Assembly: GCA_040507225.1 (NCBI GenBank)
Contig: JBEVVG010000001.1
Coordinates: forward strand, 1 to 64,000
Reading direction: 5' to 3'
DNA: 64,000 bases
Source: Thiodiazotropha sp040507225
Lineage (GTDB): Bacteria; Pseudomonadota; Gammaproteobacteria; Chromatiales; Chromatiaceae
The stretch's first letter is position 1, and each line of letters starts with the position of its first letter. Made by a program: the position numbers and the translations under genes. Shown one piece after another: positions 8,118-19,367 of the stretch. The notes beneath the pieces were generated by a model. It was not told where the DNA came from. It ran no database searches and saw only the letters and a list, made by a program, of their open reading frames with translations.

Positions 8118-9527
8118 ATGACTGTCCGTACCCGATTCGCTCCCAGCCCCACCGGCTACCTCCACGTGGGTGGTGCCCGCACCGCATTGTTCTCCTGGCT
8201 GTATGCCCGCAAACACGGTGGCAGGTTCGTCCTGCGCATCGAGGATACGGACCTGGAACGTTCCACCGCGGAATCGGTGAATGCGATCCTCGAGGGCATG
8301 ACCTGGCTGGGCCTGGAGTACGACGAGGGACCCTTCTACCAGACCCAGCGCTTCGACCGCTACAACGAGGTCATCGAGGATCTGCTTGGGCGGGGTCTCG
8401 CCTACCGCTGCAATTGTTCCCGGGAGCGCCTGGATCAGATGCGCGAGGAGGCTATGAAGCACAAGCAGAAACCCCGCTACGACGGCCACTGCCGTGATCA
8501 CCAGGTGAGCCCCGATGAACCCCACGTGATCCGTTTCCGCAATCCGGACAATGGTTCGGTGGTGGTGGACGACCTGATTCGCGGGCGGGTGGTGTTCAGC
8601 AACGAAGAGCTGGATGATCTGATTATCCGCCGTACCGATGGTTCGCCCACCTACAACCTGACCGTGGTAGTGGATGATATGGACATGGCGATTACCCACG
8701 TCATCCGGGGCGATGATCACCTCAATAACACCCCGAGACAGATCAATATCCTGCAGGCCCTCAACGCGCAGCCGCCCCAGTACGGTCATGTGCCGATGAT
8801 TCTCGGCGACGACGGGGCTCGACTTTCGAAGCGCCATGGCGCGGTGAGCGTAATGCAGTACCGTGAGGATGGCTACCTGCCCGAGGCGCTGCTCAACTAT
8901 CTGGTGCGCCTGGGCTGGTCTCACGGGGATCAGGAGATTTTCAGCATCGACGAGATGATCGCCCTGTTCGACATCGACGCGGTGAACAAGGCGGCCTCCA
9001 GCTTCAACACCGAAAAGCTGTTGTGGCTGAACCAGCACTACATCAAGCAGGACGATCCGAAGCGCATCGCCCATCTGCTCAGTCATCACCTGGGGGACCT
9101 GGGCATCGATCCCGCCGATGGGCCTGACCTGGAACGGGTGGTCGTGGCCCACCAGGAACGCGCCAAGAGCCTGGTGGAGATGGCTGAGATGTGCGCCTAC
9201 TGCTATCGGGATTTCGAGGCGTTCGACCCGGACGCGGCGAAGAAACACCTGCGCGGGGTGGCCCGGGAGCCTCTGGAAAAGGTCCGCGAGGCGCTCGCCG
9301 GTTTGCAGGATTGGAGTGAAGAGGCCCTGCATCGCGTGGTCGAGGAGGTCTCAGCATCCCTGGAATTGAAGATGGGCAAGGTGGCTCAGCCGCTGCGTGT
9401 GGCGGTGGTGGGACGCGCCGCCTCCCCAGGCATCGACACCACCCTGAACCTGGTCGGCAAGCCCGCCTGTCTGCGTCGCATCGACAAGGCGCTGGAATTC
9501 ATCACGCAGCGTGAGGCTGCGGCCTGA
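8118..9527 (+). CDS. gltX: Glutamyl-tRNA synthetase
   Basis: Charges tRNA-Glu with glutamate in the cytoplasm. A 469-residue class I synthetase with PSPTGYLHVG (HIGH-type signature, residues 9-18) and RLSKR (KMSKS-type, around 236-240). The C-terminal helical anticodon-binding half is complete. It is followed 34 bp later by glnS, a close paralogue that charges glutamine; the two form an apparent operon. A hairpin at 8036-8057 and TAGAAT near 8077 lie upstream, but no full promoter could be assigned. Confidence 0.97.
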   Translation: MTVRTRFAPSPTGYLHVGGARTALFSWLYARKHGGRFVLRIEDTDLERSTAESVNAILEGMTWLGLEYDEGPFYQTQRFDRYNEVIEDLLGRGLAYRCNCSRERLDQMREEAMKHKQKPRYDGHCRDHQVSPDEPHVIRFRNPDNGSVVVDDLIRGRVVFSNEELDDLIIRRTDGSPTYNLTVVVDDMDMAITHVIRGDDHLNNTPRQINILQALNAQPPQYGHVPMILGDDGARLSKRHGAVSVMQYREDGYLPEALLNYLVRLGWSHGDQEIFSIDEMIALFDIDAVNKAASSFNTEKLLWLNQHYIKQDDPKRIAHLLSHHLGDLGIDPADGPDLERVVVAHQERAKSLVEMAEMCAYCYRDFEAFDPDAAKKHLRGVAREPLEKVREALAGLQDWSEEALHRVVEEVSASLELKMGKVAQPLRVAVVGRAASPGIDTTLNLVGKPACLRRIDKALEFITQREAAA

Positions 9528-9561
9528 GCATCGGTATCAACCCTACATAGAAGCCAACGCC

Positions 9562-11253
<1,692 letters not shown>

Positions 11254-11294
11254 TCTGGTTGGTGCATTTCGGTTAAGGATTTTTTAAAAAGCAG

Positions 11295-11323
11295 TGGACA
11301 AGCCGGGGAGAATCCCCTAATAT
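11295..11323 (+). promoter_or_regulatory. Sigma-70 promoter of tRNA-Ala
   Basis: TGGACA (11295-11300) and TAATAT (11318-11323) are spaced by 17 bp, 12 bp ahead of the mature tRNA. The stretch after the -10 box is GC-rich (TCGCGGC), as in stringently controlled stable-RNA promoters. Confidence 0.75.
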
Positions 11324-11335
11324 TCGCGGCTTTCC

Positions 11336-11411
11336 GGGGCCATAGCTCAGCTGGGAGAGCGCAACACTGGCAGTGTTGAGGTCGGCGGTTCGATCCCGCC
11401 TGGCTCCACCA
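11336..11411 (+). tRNA. tRNA-Ala (anticodon GGC)
   Basis: A 76-nt cloverleaf: acceptor GGGGCCA pairing with TGGCTCC, which includes the G3-U70 wobble pair that marks alanine tRNAs; anticodon loop CTGGCAG gives GGC (reads GCC/GCU); T loop TTCGATC; encoded ACCA end. Confidence 0.95.
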
Positions 11412-11426
11412 GATTAAAGAAAAACC

Positions 11427-11456
11427 GGCCCGGATTTTATCCGGGCCTCTTTTTTT
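11427..11456 (+). terminator. Rho-independent terminator after tRNA-Ala
   Basis: A 9-bp GC-rich stem (GGCCCGGAT / ATCCGGGCC) with a TTT loop followed by TCTTTTTTT, 15 bp after the tRNA end. Classic intrinsic terminator. Confidence 0.9.
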
Positions 11457-11524
11457 CCGGGGTCTGACGCCCGTAGTTCGCGCTAACGGATGGTACGACC
11501 CAATCGCCGGAACAAGGTGGCCGC

Positions 11525-12013
11525 ATGCTCTGGATCGACATTCTGATCATTGCCATCATCGCGCTATCCGCCATCATCAGCCTGATCCGCGGTTTCATTT
11601 CGGAAGCACTCTCACTGGCCACCTGGATCGCCGCATTCGCCCTGGCCTGGCTGTTTTTCCGTCCCCTGGCCGAATATCTCAACCCCTGGATCGACGTATC
11701 CTCGATACGTCTCGGGGTCGCCTACATCGTGATCCTGATCCTGGTGCTGATCCTGGGGGCGATCATCAACCGTTTCATGAAGATGCTGGTCGAGACCACG
11801 GGTTTGACCGGCACGGACCGGCTCATCGGGATTTTTTTCGGTGTGGCGCGCGGTGCGGTAATCGTGGCGATCCTGGTCCTGTTGGCAGGCCTGACGCCGT
11901 TTCCGCAGGACCAATGGTGGCATGAATCAATCCTCATACCCTATTTCCTGGATATGGCGCTGTGGTTGAAAAGCTATTTGCCCCATGATATTGCTGCAAA
12001 TTTTCAATATTGA
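11525..12013 (+). CDS. cvpA: CvpA family membrane protein
   Basis: A 162-residue protein with four predicted membrane helices (about residues 2-20, 28-45, 62-82 and 101-123) and the opening MLWIDILIIAIIALSAIISL typical of CvpA. The family was named for a role in colicin V production and is linked to envelope stress and purine genes; its exact activity is not established. It lies 84 bp ahead of purF, the widely conserved order cvpA-purF, so it is probably cotranscribed. Confidence 0.93.
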   Translation: MLWIDILIIAIIALSAIISLIRGFISEALSLATWIAAFALAWLFFRPLAEYLNPWIDVSSIRLGVAYIVILILVLILGAIINRFMKMLVETTGLTGTDRLIGIFFGVARGAVIVAILVLLAGLTPFPQDQWWHESILIPYFLDMALWLKSYLPHDIAANFQY

Positions 12014-12097
12014 AGTACGGGAAACCGAACGCAGCGGGTGGCCAAACCACCGCCGTTCAAGCCCCCGGGCACCCGACCCTGAACTGGAGAGTGGAAC

Positions 12098-13612
12098 ATG
12101 TGCGGAATTGTGGGCATAGTCGGCAAGTCGCCGGTCAACCAGTCCCTCTATGACGCGTTGCTGGTGTTGCAGCATCGAGGTCAGGATGCAGCGGGTATCG
12201 TGACCTGCGAGCACGGCAGACTGCATCTGCGCAAGGCAAACGGCCTGGCCCGGGACGTGTTCCACACCCGCCATATGCTGCGCCTAAAAGGCAACATGGG
12301 TATCGGCCATGCCCGCTATCCCACTGCCGGCTGTTCCTCTTCGGCAGAGGCCCAGCCGTTCTACGTCAACTCTCCCTATGGCATTACCCTGGCGCACAAC
12401 GGCAATCTGACCAATGCCAAGGAACTGACCCGGGACCTGTTCGTACAGGATCTGCGTCACGTCAACACATCCTCGGATTCCGAGATCCTGCTCAATGTGT
12501 TCGCCCATGAGCTGCAGATGCAGAACAAGCTACGTATTGCGCCGGAGGATATCTTCAAGGCGATCGCCGGGGTGCACAAGCGTTGCAGGGGCGGGTATGC
12601 CGCAGTGGCGATGATCCCCAATGTGGGGCTGATCGGCTTTCGCGACCCCCACGCCATCCGACCCATCGTCTACGGCAAGCGCGAGACCGATCAGGGGGTC
12701 GAGTACATGATCGCCTCGGAGAGCGTGGCGCTGAATACCCTCGGATTCGAGCGGGTCCGCGACCTGGAGCCGGGCGAGGCGATCTTCATCAGCAAGGATG
12801 GGCAGTTTTACGCCCAGCAGTGCGCTGCCAACATCGTCAAGTCCCCGTGTATCTTCGAATTCGTCTATTTCGCCCGTCCCGACTCGATCATCGACAACGT
12901 GTTCGTGCACAAGGCGCGTTCCCGGATGGGCAAGAAACTGGCGAAAAAGATCCAGCGTGAATGGCCTGATCACGATGTGGATGTGGTGATCCCGATTCCC
13001 GACACCAGCCGCACTGCGGCCCTCTCGCTGGCCAATGAACTGAATGTGCGCTATACCGAGGGCTTTATCAAAAACCGCTATATCGGTCGTACCTTCATCA
13101 TGCCCGGGCAGCAGGTGCGCAAGAAATCGGTACGCCAGAAGCTCAATGCCATCGATCTGGAATTCAAGGGCAAGAACGTCCTGCTGGTGGACGACTCGGT
13201 GGTGCGGGGCACGACCTCCAAGCAGATCGTGCAGATGGCCCGGGATGCCGGAGCGAAGAATGTCTATTTCGCCTCGGCCGCGCCACCGGTGGTGTATCCC
13301 AATGTCTACGGTATCGACATGCCCGCCGCCAGCGAACTGGTGGCCCACGGCCGAACCGTCGACGAGGTGCGGGAGATCATCGGCGCGGACCGGATGATCT
13401 ACCAGGATCTGCAGGACCTGATCGATGCGGTGCAGAAGAAGGGTAAAACCGACATCGAACGCTTCGATACCTCGGTGTTCAACGGTGAGTATGTCACCGG
13501 TGATATCAACGAGACCTACCTCGAACAGCTCGAACTGCTGCGAAACGATGGGGCGAAATCGAAAAGCGAGGCCACCGACAAGAGCAACCTCGATCTGCAC
13601 AACGACGCCTGA
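12098..13612 (+). CDS. purF: Amidophosphoribosyltransferase
   Basis: First committed step of purine synthesis: PRPP plus glutamine to 5-phosphoribosylamine. A 504-residue protein. The N-terminal Ntn glutaminase domain begins MCGIVGIVG, leaving Cys2 as catalytic nucleophile after Met removal, and the C-terminal phosphoribosyltransferase domain carries the PRPP motif VLLVDDSVVRGTTS (about 361-374). It follows cvpA. The start is fixed by the need for Cys at position 2. Confidence 0.98.
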   Translation: MCGIVGIVGKSPVNQSLYDALLVLQHRGQDAAGIVTCEHGRLHLRKANGLARDVFHTRHMLRLKGNMGIGHARYPTAGCSSSAEAQPFYVNSPYGITLAHNGNLTNAKELTRDLFVQDLRHVNTSSDSEILLNVFAHELQMQNKLRIAPEDIFKAIAGVHKRCRGGYAAVAMIPNVGLIGFRDPHAIRPIVYGKRETDQGVEYMIASESVALNTLGFERVRDLEPGEAIFISKDGQFYAQQCAANIVKSPCIFEFVYFARPDSIIDNVFVHKARSRMGKKLAKKIQREWPDHDVDVVIPIPDTSRTAALSLANELNVRYTEGFIKNRYIGRTFIMPGQQVRKKSVRQKLNAIDLEFKGKNVLLVDDSVVRGTTSKQIVQMARDAGAKNVYFASAAPPVVYPNVYGIDMPAASELVAHGRTVDEVREIIGADRMIYQDLQDLIDAVQKKGKTDIERFDTSVFNGEYVTGDINETYLEQLELLRNDGAKSKSEATDKSNLDLHNDA

Positions 13613-13664
13613 GTGTCGTTGATTCGGCGCCCGGACCCCGTTGTGCGTCTTGCCCCATGCGGGC

Positions 13665-14867
13665 CTACTCGGCTATGAATCGGTAGTGCTTTTCCTGGCC
13701 CTGCTTGCGCACGGATGACACCAGTGCGTCGTCCACGGTGGCGGCCTGAGCCTCGGCGGCCTGTTTCTTCGATGCCGCGATGAATTGCTCACGAGCCTTG
13801 CCGAGTTGCGCGATCTCCTGCTTGATGAGGTCCCGCTGAGCGGCCTTGTCCGCGACATAGGCCTGCCGTTGCTGCGGGTTCATGCCGCTCATTTCCTCGG
13901 GTAATTCCTGTTCATCCAGATCCTCCAGTGCGAGCTTGTTTTCCCGTGTCGCGTCGATCAGGTCCCATTGGCTGTTCGAATACAGGCTGCCCGCCTTGGA
14001 TTTTGCGCGTTTCGCCAGCAGGGCCGGGGCGATGCTGAGGGTGTTGGCATCCTGTTCCAGTTGGCGCTGCTTGCCGCTGCGTCCCTGCACGCCGTAGGGG
14101 ATGTAGGTTTCGTTGAGCGCCTGATTCAACTCCGCGATACGTGGGTCCTGGGGCGCGGAAATATGCGCAATACGATGATTGTGATCGATACTCATGTAGT
14201 CGCCACCGGCGAGCAATGCCCCGTCCTGCCAGCCGGAGTCACGGCCTTCGTCATAACCGCCGGCATGAATGGTGTTGACTGTGATACCCGCCGCCTTGGC
14301 CTGGGCCGCGGCCTGCCGATAGGGGATCGGCCCTTGCGTGAACGGCTCGTTGCCGGCGATGAAAATCGCCCGGATGTCCTGTTGTGCATGACTCCACTGC
14401 AACTTCCGTGTCGCCTGCTGGATGACCTGGCCGCAATATTCCTGTCCGCCACGGGTGGTGAGCGAAAACAGGGCCTCGGAGACCCGGTCAAGATCGCGGG
14501 TCAGTCCGGTGACTTGACGAATGTGGCCCGATTCCGCCGACAGTCCGTCGTTGCCATATTCGAACACCGCTACCTCGAGGACTGCGGGGTGGCCGTTCCT
14601 GCGCGCCTTGGAGAACTCGTCGACCACCCGCCACAGCTGGTTGCGCGCCTGATCGATCAGCCCGTCCATACTGTTGCTGGTGTCGAGCAGGATGGCGAGT
14701 TGGATGCGTGGCTGATGTTCCGGGGTCTGGGAAGGGTCGATCAGCGCAGGCCGGGTCGATGGGTTCTCTGCATACACTGGGGCAGGCGCCGATACGATTG
14801 CGCAGAGGCTCAGTGCAAGCACACTCAAATACAAGCTTTTACAGCGCAGGCTGGGGATGGATTTCAT
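13665..14867 (-). CDS. Exported von Willebrand factor A domain protein
   Basis: A 400-residue protein with a signal peptide (cleavage after VYA, residue 33). The VWA domain starts near residue 56 with the MIDAS motif DTSNS at 62-66, indicating a divalent metal-dependent adhesion fold. The C-terminal quarter is rich in Gln, Ala, Glu and Lys and probably forms a coiled coil. The start follows AAGGGAG. Periplasmic or surface location is likely; ligand unknown. It lies on the minus strand, convergent with purF. Confidence 0.85.
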   Translation of the reverse strand: MKSIPSLRCKSLYLSVLALSLCAIVSAPAPVYAENPSTRPALIDPSQTPEHQPRIQLAILLDTSNSMDGLIDQARNQLWRVVDEFSKARRNGHPAVLEVAVFEYGNDGLSAESGHIRQVTGLTRDLDRVSEALFSLTTRGGQEYCGQVIQQATRKLQWSHAQQDIRAIFIAGNEPFTQGPIPYRQAAAQAKAAGITVNTIHAGGYDEGRDSGWQDGALLAGGDYMSIDHNHRIAHISAPQDPRIAELNQALNETYIPYGVQGRSGKQRQLEQDANTLSIAPALLAKRAKSKAGSLYSNSQWDLIDATRENKLALEDLDEQELPEEMSGMNPQQRQAYVADKAAQRDLIKQEIAQLGKAREQFIAASKKQAAEAQAATVDDALVSSVRKQGQEKHYRFIAE

Positions 14868-15017
14868 GATGGACTCCCTTGGTTGATGGTGTCACTCAAG
14901 GGTAGGGAAGCGCCGCGCCGCGAATAAGACGCAACTGTGTAAAAACCGGGCCAGAGGTTTACATGGAATTTACATCCAACGATGTTCAGCCGGGTTGTCA
15001 GGGGCGTATCATCTCAT

Positions 15018-15049
15018 CGGCGTTCCCGCAGCAGAGTGCGGGAACGCCG
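15018..15049. repeat. REP-like hairpin downstream of the spondin gene
   Basis: A perfect 13-bp stem (CGGCGTTCCCGCA / TGCGGGAACGCCG) around GCAGAG, 25 bp after the stop codon of the minus-strand spondin gene. There is no T-run. The GTTCCC...GGGAAC core resembles the REP-like palindromes at 52406, 53360, 53445 and 54954, so it may be a diverged member of the same family. Confidence 0.6.
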
Positions 15050-15074
15050 TGCTTCAGCTCCGGTCGGAGCATGC

Positions 15075-15794
15075 CTAATGGTGGGAACCGACCCGGATGA
15101 CCAGTTTGGCGACGGGGCCCTGCCAGGTGTGGACCCGGGCGTCGAGGTCGCTGTCACCGCCGAGGGGATCCCGGTCACCGATATTGCCCCGGTGCAGGTG
15201 CACTGTCGGATTGTAGTCGGGGCCGACACTGGCAATGCCGCCACTGCCCGCGTTCATGCCCGGGTCGGCGGGAATTCCCGGGGTGTTCGGTGCACCGCCG
15301 CCGGTGATGATTTCGTCATTCGCCTCGGTCCCGGCGTCGTACCCCTGCAGGTAGTAGGTATAGGTGCCCCGGCGTTGCGGAACCTGGATCGCGTCGGCGC
15401 CGACGAAACCATCGTTGGTGGGCAGCAGCATACCTACAATGGAGAGCAGACGCTGTCCCCGTCCGGTGCGCTCGAACACGGCCTCAGCGGACGCGCCGGG
15501 GGCCAGCAGTCCGGATGCGGGGTTCTCCACGTAACTGTGGCCGGCGATCTGCAGATCATTGATCAGTCCGCTCAGATCACCGCCCTCGGCCATCGCCTGA
15601 AGCTCACCGGAAGCAGGTGCGCCCAGTTCAAAAAGATGGGTGTTGCGGTCGTGCATGGCCACCAGCAGGGGGGTGAAGTAGATAGCGTTGGTCAGGTTGG
15701 TGACCTCCACCTGGATATCCCGGTCTCCTGCGAGTCCGAGGGGTGCGTAAAGCAGGCTGGCGCTGACCAGCAGGTTTGCGATGGGGTGTTGCAT
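15075..15794 (-). CDS. Exported spondin-domain protein
   Basis: A 239-residue protein starting MQHPIANLLVSASLLYAPLGLAG, a signal peptide, with a perfect AAAGGAGGAAT ribosome site that fixes this start over an upstream in-frame Met at 15857. The mature part begins IQVEVTNLTN with TPLLVAMHD, the pattern of bacterial spondin_N proteins, and has a late Gly/Pro/Asn-rich linker (GGGAPNTPGIP). Eukaryotic spondin domains bind the extracellular matrix; the bacterial role is unknown, probably extracellular. It lies between the diguanylate cyclase and VWA genes, all on the minus strand. Confidence 0.8.
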   Translation of the reverse strand: MQHPIANLLVSASLLYAPLGLAGDRDIQVEVTNLTNAIYFTPLLVAMHDRNTHLFELGAPASGELQAMAEGGDLSGLINDLQIAGHSYVENPASGLLAPGASAEAVFERTGRGQRLLSIVGMLLPTNDGFVGADAIQVPQRRGTYTYYLQGYDAGTEANDEIITGGGAPNTPGIPADPGMNAGSGGIASVGPDYNPTVHLHRGNIGDRDPLGGDSDLDARVHTWQGPVAKLVIRVGSHH

Positions 15795-15906
15795 GTCGAT
15801 TCCTCCTTTGGTTATGGGTGGAATCATTGTGGTTTCCCGGTCTCCCGTGGCCATCACGAATTGTTCACATTTGCATCACGCCCGGTTTGATCTGTTCATC
15901 AACCCG

Positions 15907-17457
15907 TCATGCCGCCAGGCAGACCCGGTTGCGGCCGCTCTGTTTGGCCCGGTACATGGCGTGATCCGCGGCCCGCAGCAACTCATCGCAGGTCTTGCCA
16001 TGGATCGGGTAGGTGGCGACACCGACACTGATGGTAATCGATACCTGGAGTGGCGCTTCGATGACGAATTCCGTCTCCTCCACCAGCTTGCGCAGGCGTT
16101 CCGCCATCTCCAGGGAGCGGCTTTCGTCCAGTTCGGGCAGAATGATCGCCAGTTCCTCGCCACCATACCGGGCGGCGTAATCCACGGTGCGTATGGCCCC
16201 GCTGAGCAACTGTCCCAGTTTTCTCAGAACCTCATCACCGGCCTTGTGGCCGAACAGGTCGTTGACTGACTTGAAATGGTCGACATCGATCCACAGTAGC
16301 GACAGGGGCCGTTTATAGCGGTAGGCGCGTTGCAGTTCCTCGCGGAACTGGTGCTCCATCTCGCGGCGGTTGTACAGGTCCGTGAGGGTATCGCGTGAGG
16401 CCAGCAGGGCGAGTTCCTGTTCCATGGCCTTGCGCTCATCGATGTTCATGACAATGCCTTCGAGGTAGGGTTTGCCGTCGACCTGAACCTCCCGGCCCTG
16501 TTCCCAGACCCACACCTCGCTGCCGTCCTTGCGACGGATCCGGTATTCGGCGGCGAACGGCCGCTGCTCCCGCAGGGCCTGTTGGACCTCGGCGGTGAGG
16601 CCGGGCAGGTCCTCCTCGTGAACGATGGAGGCATAGTCGATGGTGCGGTTGTAAAGCAGGCAGTCCGGGGCATAACCGGTGAGCGGTGTGCAGCCATCGG
16701 AGACGAACAGCATGGTCCATACTTCGTCATTGAGACACCGGTAGGCCATGCCCGGCAGGTTGGCCATGAGGATTGTCAGCTGACGTTCCCGCTCCTGAAG
16801 CGCCTGTTGCGCCTGTTTGTAGGCCGTGATATCTCGGCCGATGGTGATCAGGCCGGCCGCGTAACCAGCTTCGTCGAGGAAACGGCGTGCATTCCAGGCG
16901 ATCACCTTGGTCTCGCCGGATTTGGTGCGAATACGGGTCTCGTACTCGTTGATCTCCTTGCCGTCGTTGAGGATCCCCGCGACCTCCGCAGTGATCCGGC
17001 CGCGGTACTCCGGGTTGGGATAGACCCATTGCCAAATATCGGAGTTGCCCAGAACCTCCTCCCGTGTGTAGCCGCTGATCTGCTCGGCGGCCTTGTTCCA
17101 AACGGTCACCCGTGCCGAGCGGTCGAGCACGTTGATCCAAACGTTCGCATGCTCGATCACGCTCTCCCGAAACTGGCTCAGAAGTCCGAGTTCCGCCCGC
17201 TGCTGCCTGAATTGCTCAAGCTGGCGCTGCTGCCGTTGCAGGTGGTGCCAGGTGATCCACAGCAGGGCGAGACCGGTTGCGAGTACGAAACCCCACCCCT
17301 TCAGGGTCTGGAAGTGGCTGATATCCTGGGAATTGGGCAAAAGCCGATCGAGGGCGGCATCGGAGAGGGTGATCCACAGTCCCGTGGTGGCGGCGTAGAC
17401 CAGGGTGATTTGCACGGCTTTGCGGAATGGCGAGATCTCACGCAGTCGGTCAGGCAT
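15907..17457 (-). CDS. Membrane PAS-PAS-GGDEF diguanylate cyclase
   Basis: Makes the second messenger cyclic di-GMP from two GTP. Start MPDRLREIS at 17457 gives 516 residues; a longer start at 17556 is possible. Two membrane helices lie at about residues 14-33 and 48-66, with a short extracytoplasmic loop. Two PAS domains follow (about 95-210 and 225-345), then a GGDEF domain with active-site GGEEL. The RxxD inhibitory site (RTVD) sits exactly five residues ahead, so the enzyme should be product-inhibited. All GGDEF landmarks (WIDVDHFKSVND, GHKAGDEVL) are intact, so activity is expected. The PAS ligand is unknown. Confidence 0.93.
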   Translation of the reverse strand: MPDRLREISPFRKAVQITLVYAATTGLWITLSDAALDRLLPNSQDISHFQTLKGWGFVLATGLALLWITWHHLQRQQRQLEQFRQQRAELGLLSQFRESVIEHANVWINVLDRSARVTVWNKAAEQISGYTREEVLGNSDIWQWVYPNPEYRGRITAEVAGILNDGKEINEYETRIRTKSGETKVIAWNARRFLDEAGYAAGLITIGRDITAYKQAQQALQERERQLTILMANLPGMAYRCLNDEVWTMLFVSDGCTPLTGYAPDCLLYNRTIDYASIVHEEDLPGLTAEVQQALREQRPFAAEYRIRRKDGSEVWVWEQGREVQVDGKPYLEGIVMNIDERKAMEQELALLASRDTLTDLYNRREMEHQFREELQRAYRYKRPLSLLWIDVDHFKSVNDLFGHKAGDEVLRKLGQLLSGAIRTVDYAARYGGEELAIILPELDESRSLEMAERLRKLVEETEFVIEAPLQVSITISVGVATYPIHGKTCDELLRAADHAMYRAKQSGRNRVCLAA

Positions 17458-17709
17458 GTCAACAGTTTGTTCCCTGGGTGTCGGTGAGCCTGGGGCCCGC
17501 CGGTGTTTTCCGTAATCATCACTGCTGGTTGAGAAGTTTAGCACCGATTCGGGCAAACGGGTCCCGCGATGTCAGGATGCTGGAAGTTCTGCCCAGGGTG
17601 CGGATGCGCCCCCGTAACCCTGAGAATTTCGGATGTTCTGCGCCGCCAGCTCTGTTAGAATCGGCGGTTCTCTCAATATTACCCCTTGTATGTACCTGGC
17701 TTGAAGTTT

Positions 17710-18828
17710 ATGGCGCTGAACACCACTGAAGAAATCATTGCGGACCTGAAACAGGGCAAAATGGTCGTCATCATGGATGACGAAGACCGGGAAAACGAAG
17801 GCGACCTGATCATGGCCGCGGAATGCGTCACCCCGGACGCCATCAATTTCATGGCCCGCTACGGTCGGGGGCTGATCTGCCTGACCCTCACCAAGGGGCG
17901 TTGCAGCCAGCTGCGCCTGCCCCTGATGGTGACCACCGACGATGAACTGTCGGCGACCAACTTCACCGTCTCCATCGAGGCCGCCGACGGGGTGACCACC
18001 GGCATTTCGGCCTCGGACCGGGCGACGACCGTGCTGGCCGCGGTAGCGCCTGACGCCAAGCCCCAGGACCTGGTCCAGCCGGGTCACATTTTTCCCCTCA
18101 TGGCGCAACCCGGCGGGGTGCTGGTTCGTGCCGGGCATACCGAGGCGGGGTGTGACCTGGCCCGCCTGGCCGGGCTTTCACCGGCGTCGGTCATCGTCGA
18201 GATCCTCAACGAGGACGGCACCATGGCGCGCCGCCAGGATCTGGAGGTTTTCGCCAAGAAACACGACCTCAAGATCGGCACCATCGCGGACCTGATCCAG
18301 TACCGGATTCAGAACGAGACGACCATCGAGCGGGTGAGTGAATGTCACTTTCCGACCGCCTTCGGTGATTTTCGCCTGGTCGCCTACCAGGACATGGTGG
18401 ACAACGAACTGCACCTGGCCCTGGTCAAAGGTCATCCCTCTCCGGAACGTCCGACAATCGTGCGAGTGCATATGCAGAACAGTCTGTGCGACCTGTTCGA
18501 GGCCAAGTCCGGGGAATGCGGCTGGCCCCTGCGCAGCGCCATGAAGCTGATCGGCGAGGCGGAGGAGGGGGTTATCGTGGTGTTACGCAATCATGATACC
18601 GCCCGGGAGATCGTGCAGCGGATGATGGAGTGTCAGGCCCACGGCGGCTCGCATCAGCGCTATCTCAAGAAAGACAACAGCAAGGAGTTGCGTACCTACG
18701 GCGTGGGCGCGCAGATCCTCTCCGATCTCGGAGTGCGCAAGATGCGGGTGCTGAGTGCGCCGAAGAGCATTCACGCACTGTCCGGTTTCGATATGGAAGT
18801 CACCGAGTACATCGAGGCCGACAAGTAA
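17710..18828 (+). CDS. ribB: DHBP synthase with degenerate GTP cyclohydrolase II domain
   Basis: Forms 3,4-dihydroxy-2-butanone 4-phosphate from ribulose 5-phosphate for riboflavin synthesis. The N-terminal half (to about residue 205) is a complete RibB with MDDEDRENEGD and HTEAGCDLARLAG. The C-terminal half has the fold length of RibA, but the three zinc cysteines (normally ECLTGD...RCDCG) are not conserved as a set, the region reading NSLCDLFEAKSGECGW, and the QEGRGIG loop is replaced by NHDTAREIV. It therefore resembles the RibBX hybrids with an inactive cyclohydrolase part. A TTG start at 17686 is possible. ribH follows; RibA must be encoded elsewhere. Confidence 0.92.
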   Translation: MALNTTEEIIADLKQGKMVVIMDDEDRENEGDLIMAAECVTPDAINFMARYGRGLICLTLTKGRCSQLRLPLMVTTDDELSATNFTVSIEAADGVTTGISASDRATTVLAAVAPDAKPQDLVQPGHIFPLMAQPGGVLVRAGHTEAGCDLARLAGLSPASVIVEILNEDGTMARRQDLEVFAKKHDLKIGTIADLIQYRIQNETTIERVSECHFPTAFGDFRLVAYQDMVDNELHLALVKGHPSPERPTIVRVHMQNSLCDLFEAKSGECGWPLRSAMKLIGEAEEGVIVVLRNHDTAREIVQRMMECQAHGGSHQRYLKKDNSKELRTYGVGAQILSDLGVRKMRVLSAPKSIHALSGFDMEVTEYIEADK

Positions 18829-18896
18829 TCGACAGCCGCCGAACATGGTATATTCGAACAGCTCGATCAATCAGTTTTGTTCCTAGGATTAGCAAG

Positions 18897-19367
18897 ATGA
18901 CGATAAACACAATCGAAGGGGTCATGACAGTCGACAATGCGCGCTTCTGTCTGGTGGTGGCGCGTTTCAACAGCTTCATAGTCGAGAGTCTGCTGGAGGG
19001 TGCGGTGGACACCTTGAAGCGACATGGGGCCAAAGAAGAGGACCTGACCCTGGTCCGGGTGCCGGGGGCCTTCGAGATGCCCGTGGCCCTGGAAAAACTC
19101 GCCGCCAGCGGCAAGTATGACGCGATTGTCGCCCTGGGCGCGGTGATTCGCGGCGGTACCCCCCATTTCGACTATGTGGCCGGTGAGTGTGTGAAGGGCA
19201 TGGCCCAGGTCAGTCTCAAGCATGGTGTGCCGATCGCATTCGGTGTACTGACCGTCGATACCATTGAGCAGGCCATCGAACGCGCGGGCACCAAGGCCGG
19301 CAACAAGGGGGCGGAAGCCACCCTGTCCGCCATCGAAATGGTCAATCTCCTGCGTCAGATCGGTTGA
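18897..19367 (+). CDS. ribH: 6,7-dimethyl-8-ribityllumazine synthase
   Basis: Condenses the RibB product with the ribitylaminouracil to give lumazine, the penultimate riboflavin step; the family forms icosahedral shells or pentamers. 156 residues from the ATG after TAGGATTAGCAAG. Conserved features are VVARFNSFI, VPGAFEMPVAL, the active-site GGTPHFDYV with its His, and GVLTVDT. It sits 68 bp after ribB, and its stop codon shares one base with the nusB start, so translational coupling is likely. Confidence 0.97.
   Translation: MTINTIEGVMTVDNARFCLVVARFNSFIVESLLEGAVDTLKRHGAKEEDLTLVRVPGAFEMPVALEKLAASGKYDAIVALGAVIRGGTPHFDYVAGECVKGMAQVSLKHGVPIAFGVLTVDTIEQAIERAGTKAGNKGAEATLSAIEMVNLLRQIG

Noticed and set aside
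17560..17709. FMN riboswitch ahead of ribB
   Set aside because: The conserved multi-stem FMN element could not be found in the short upstream stretch.
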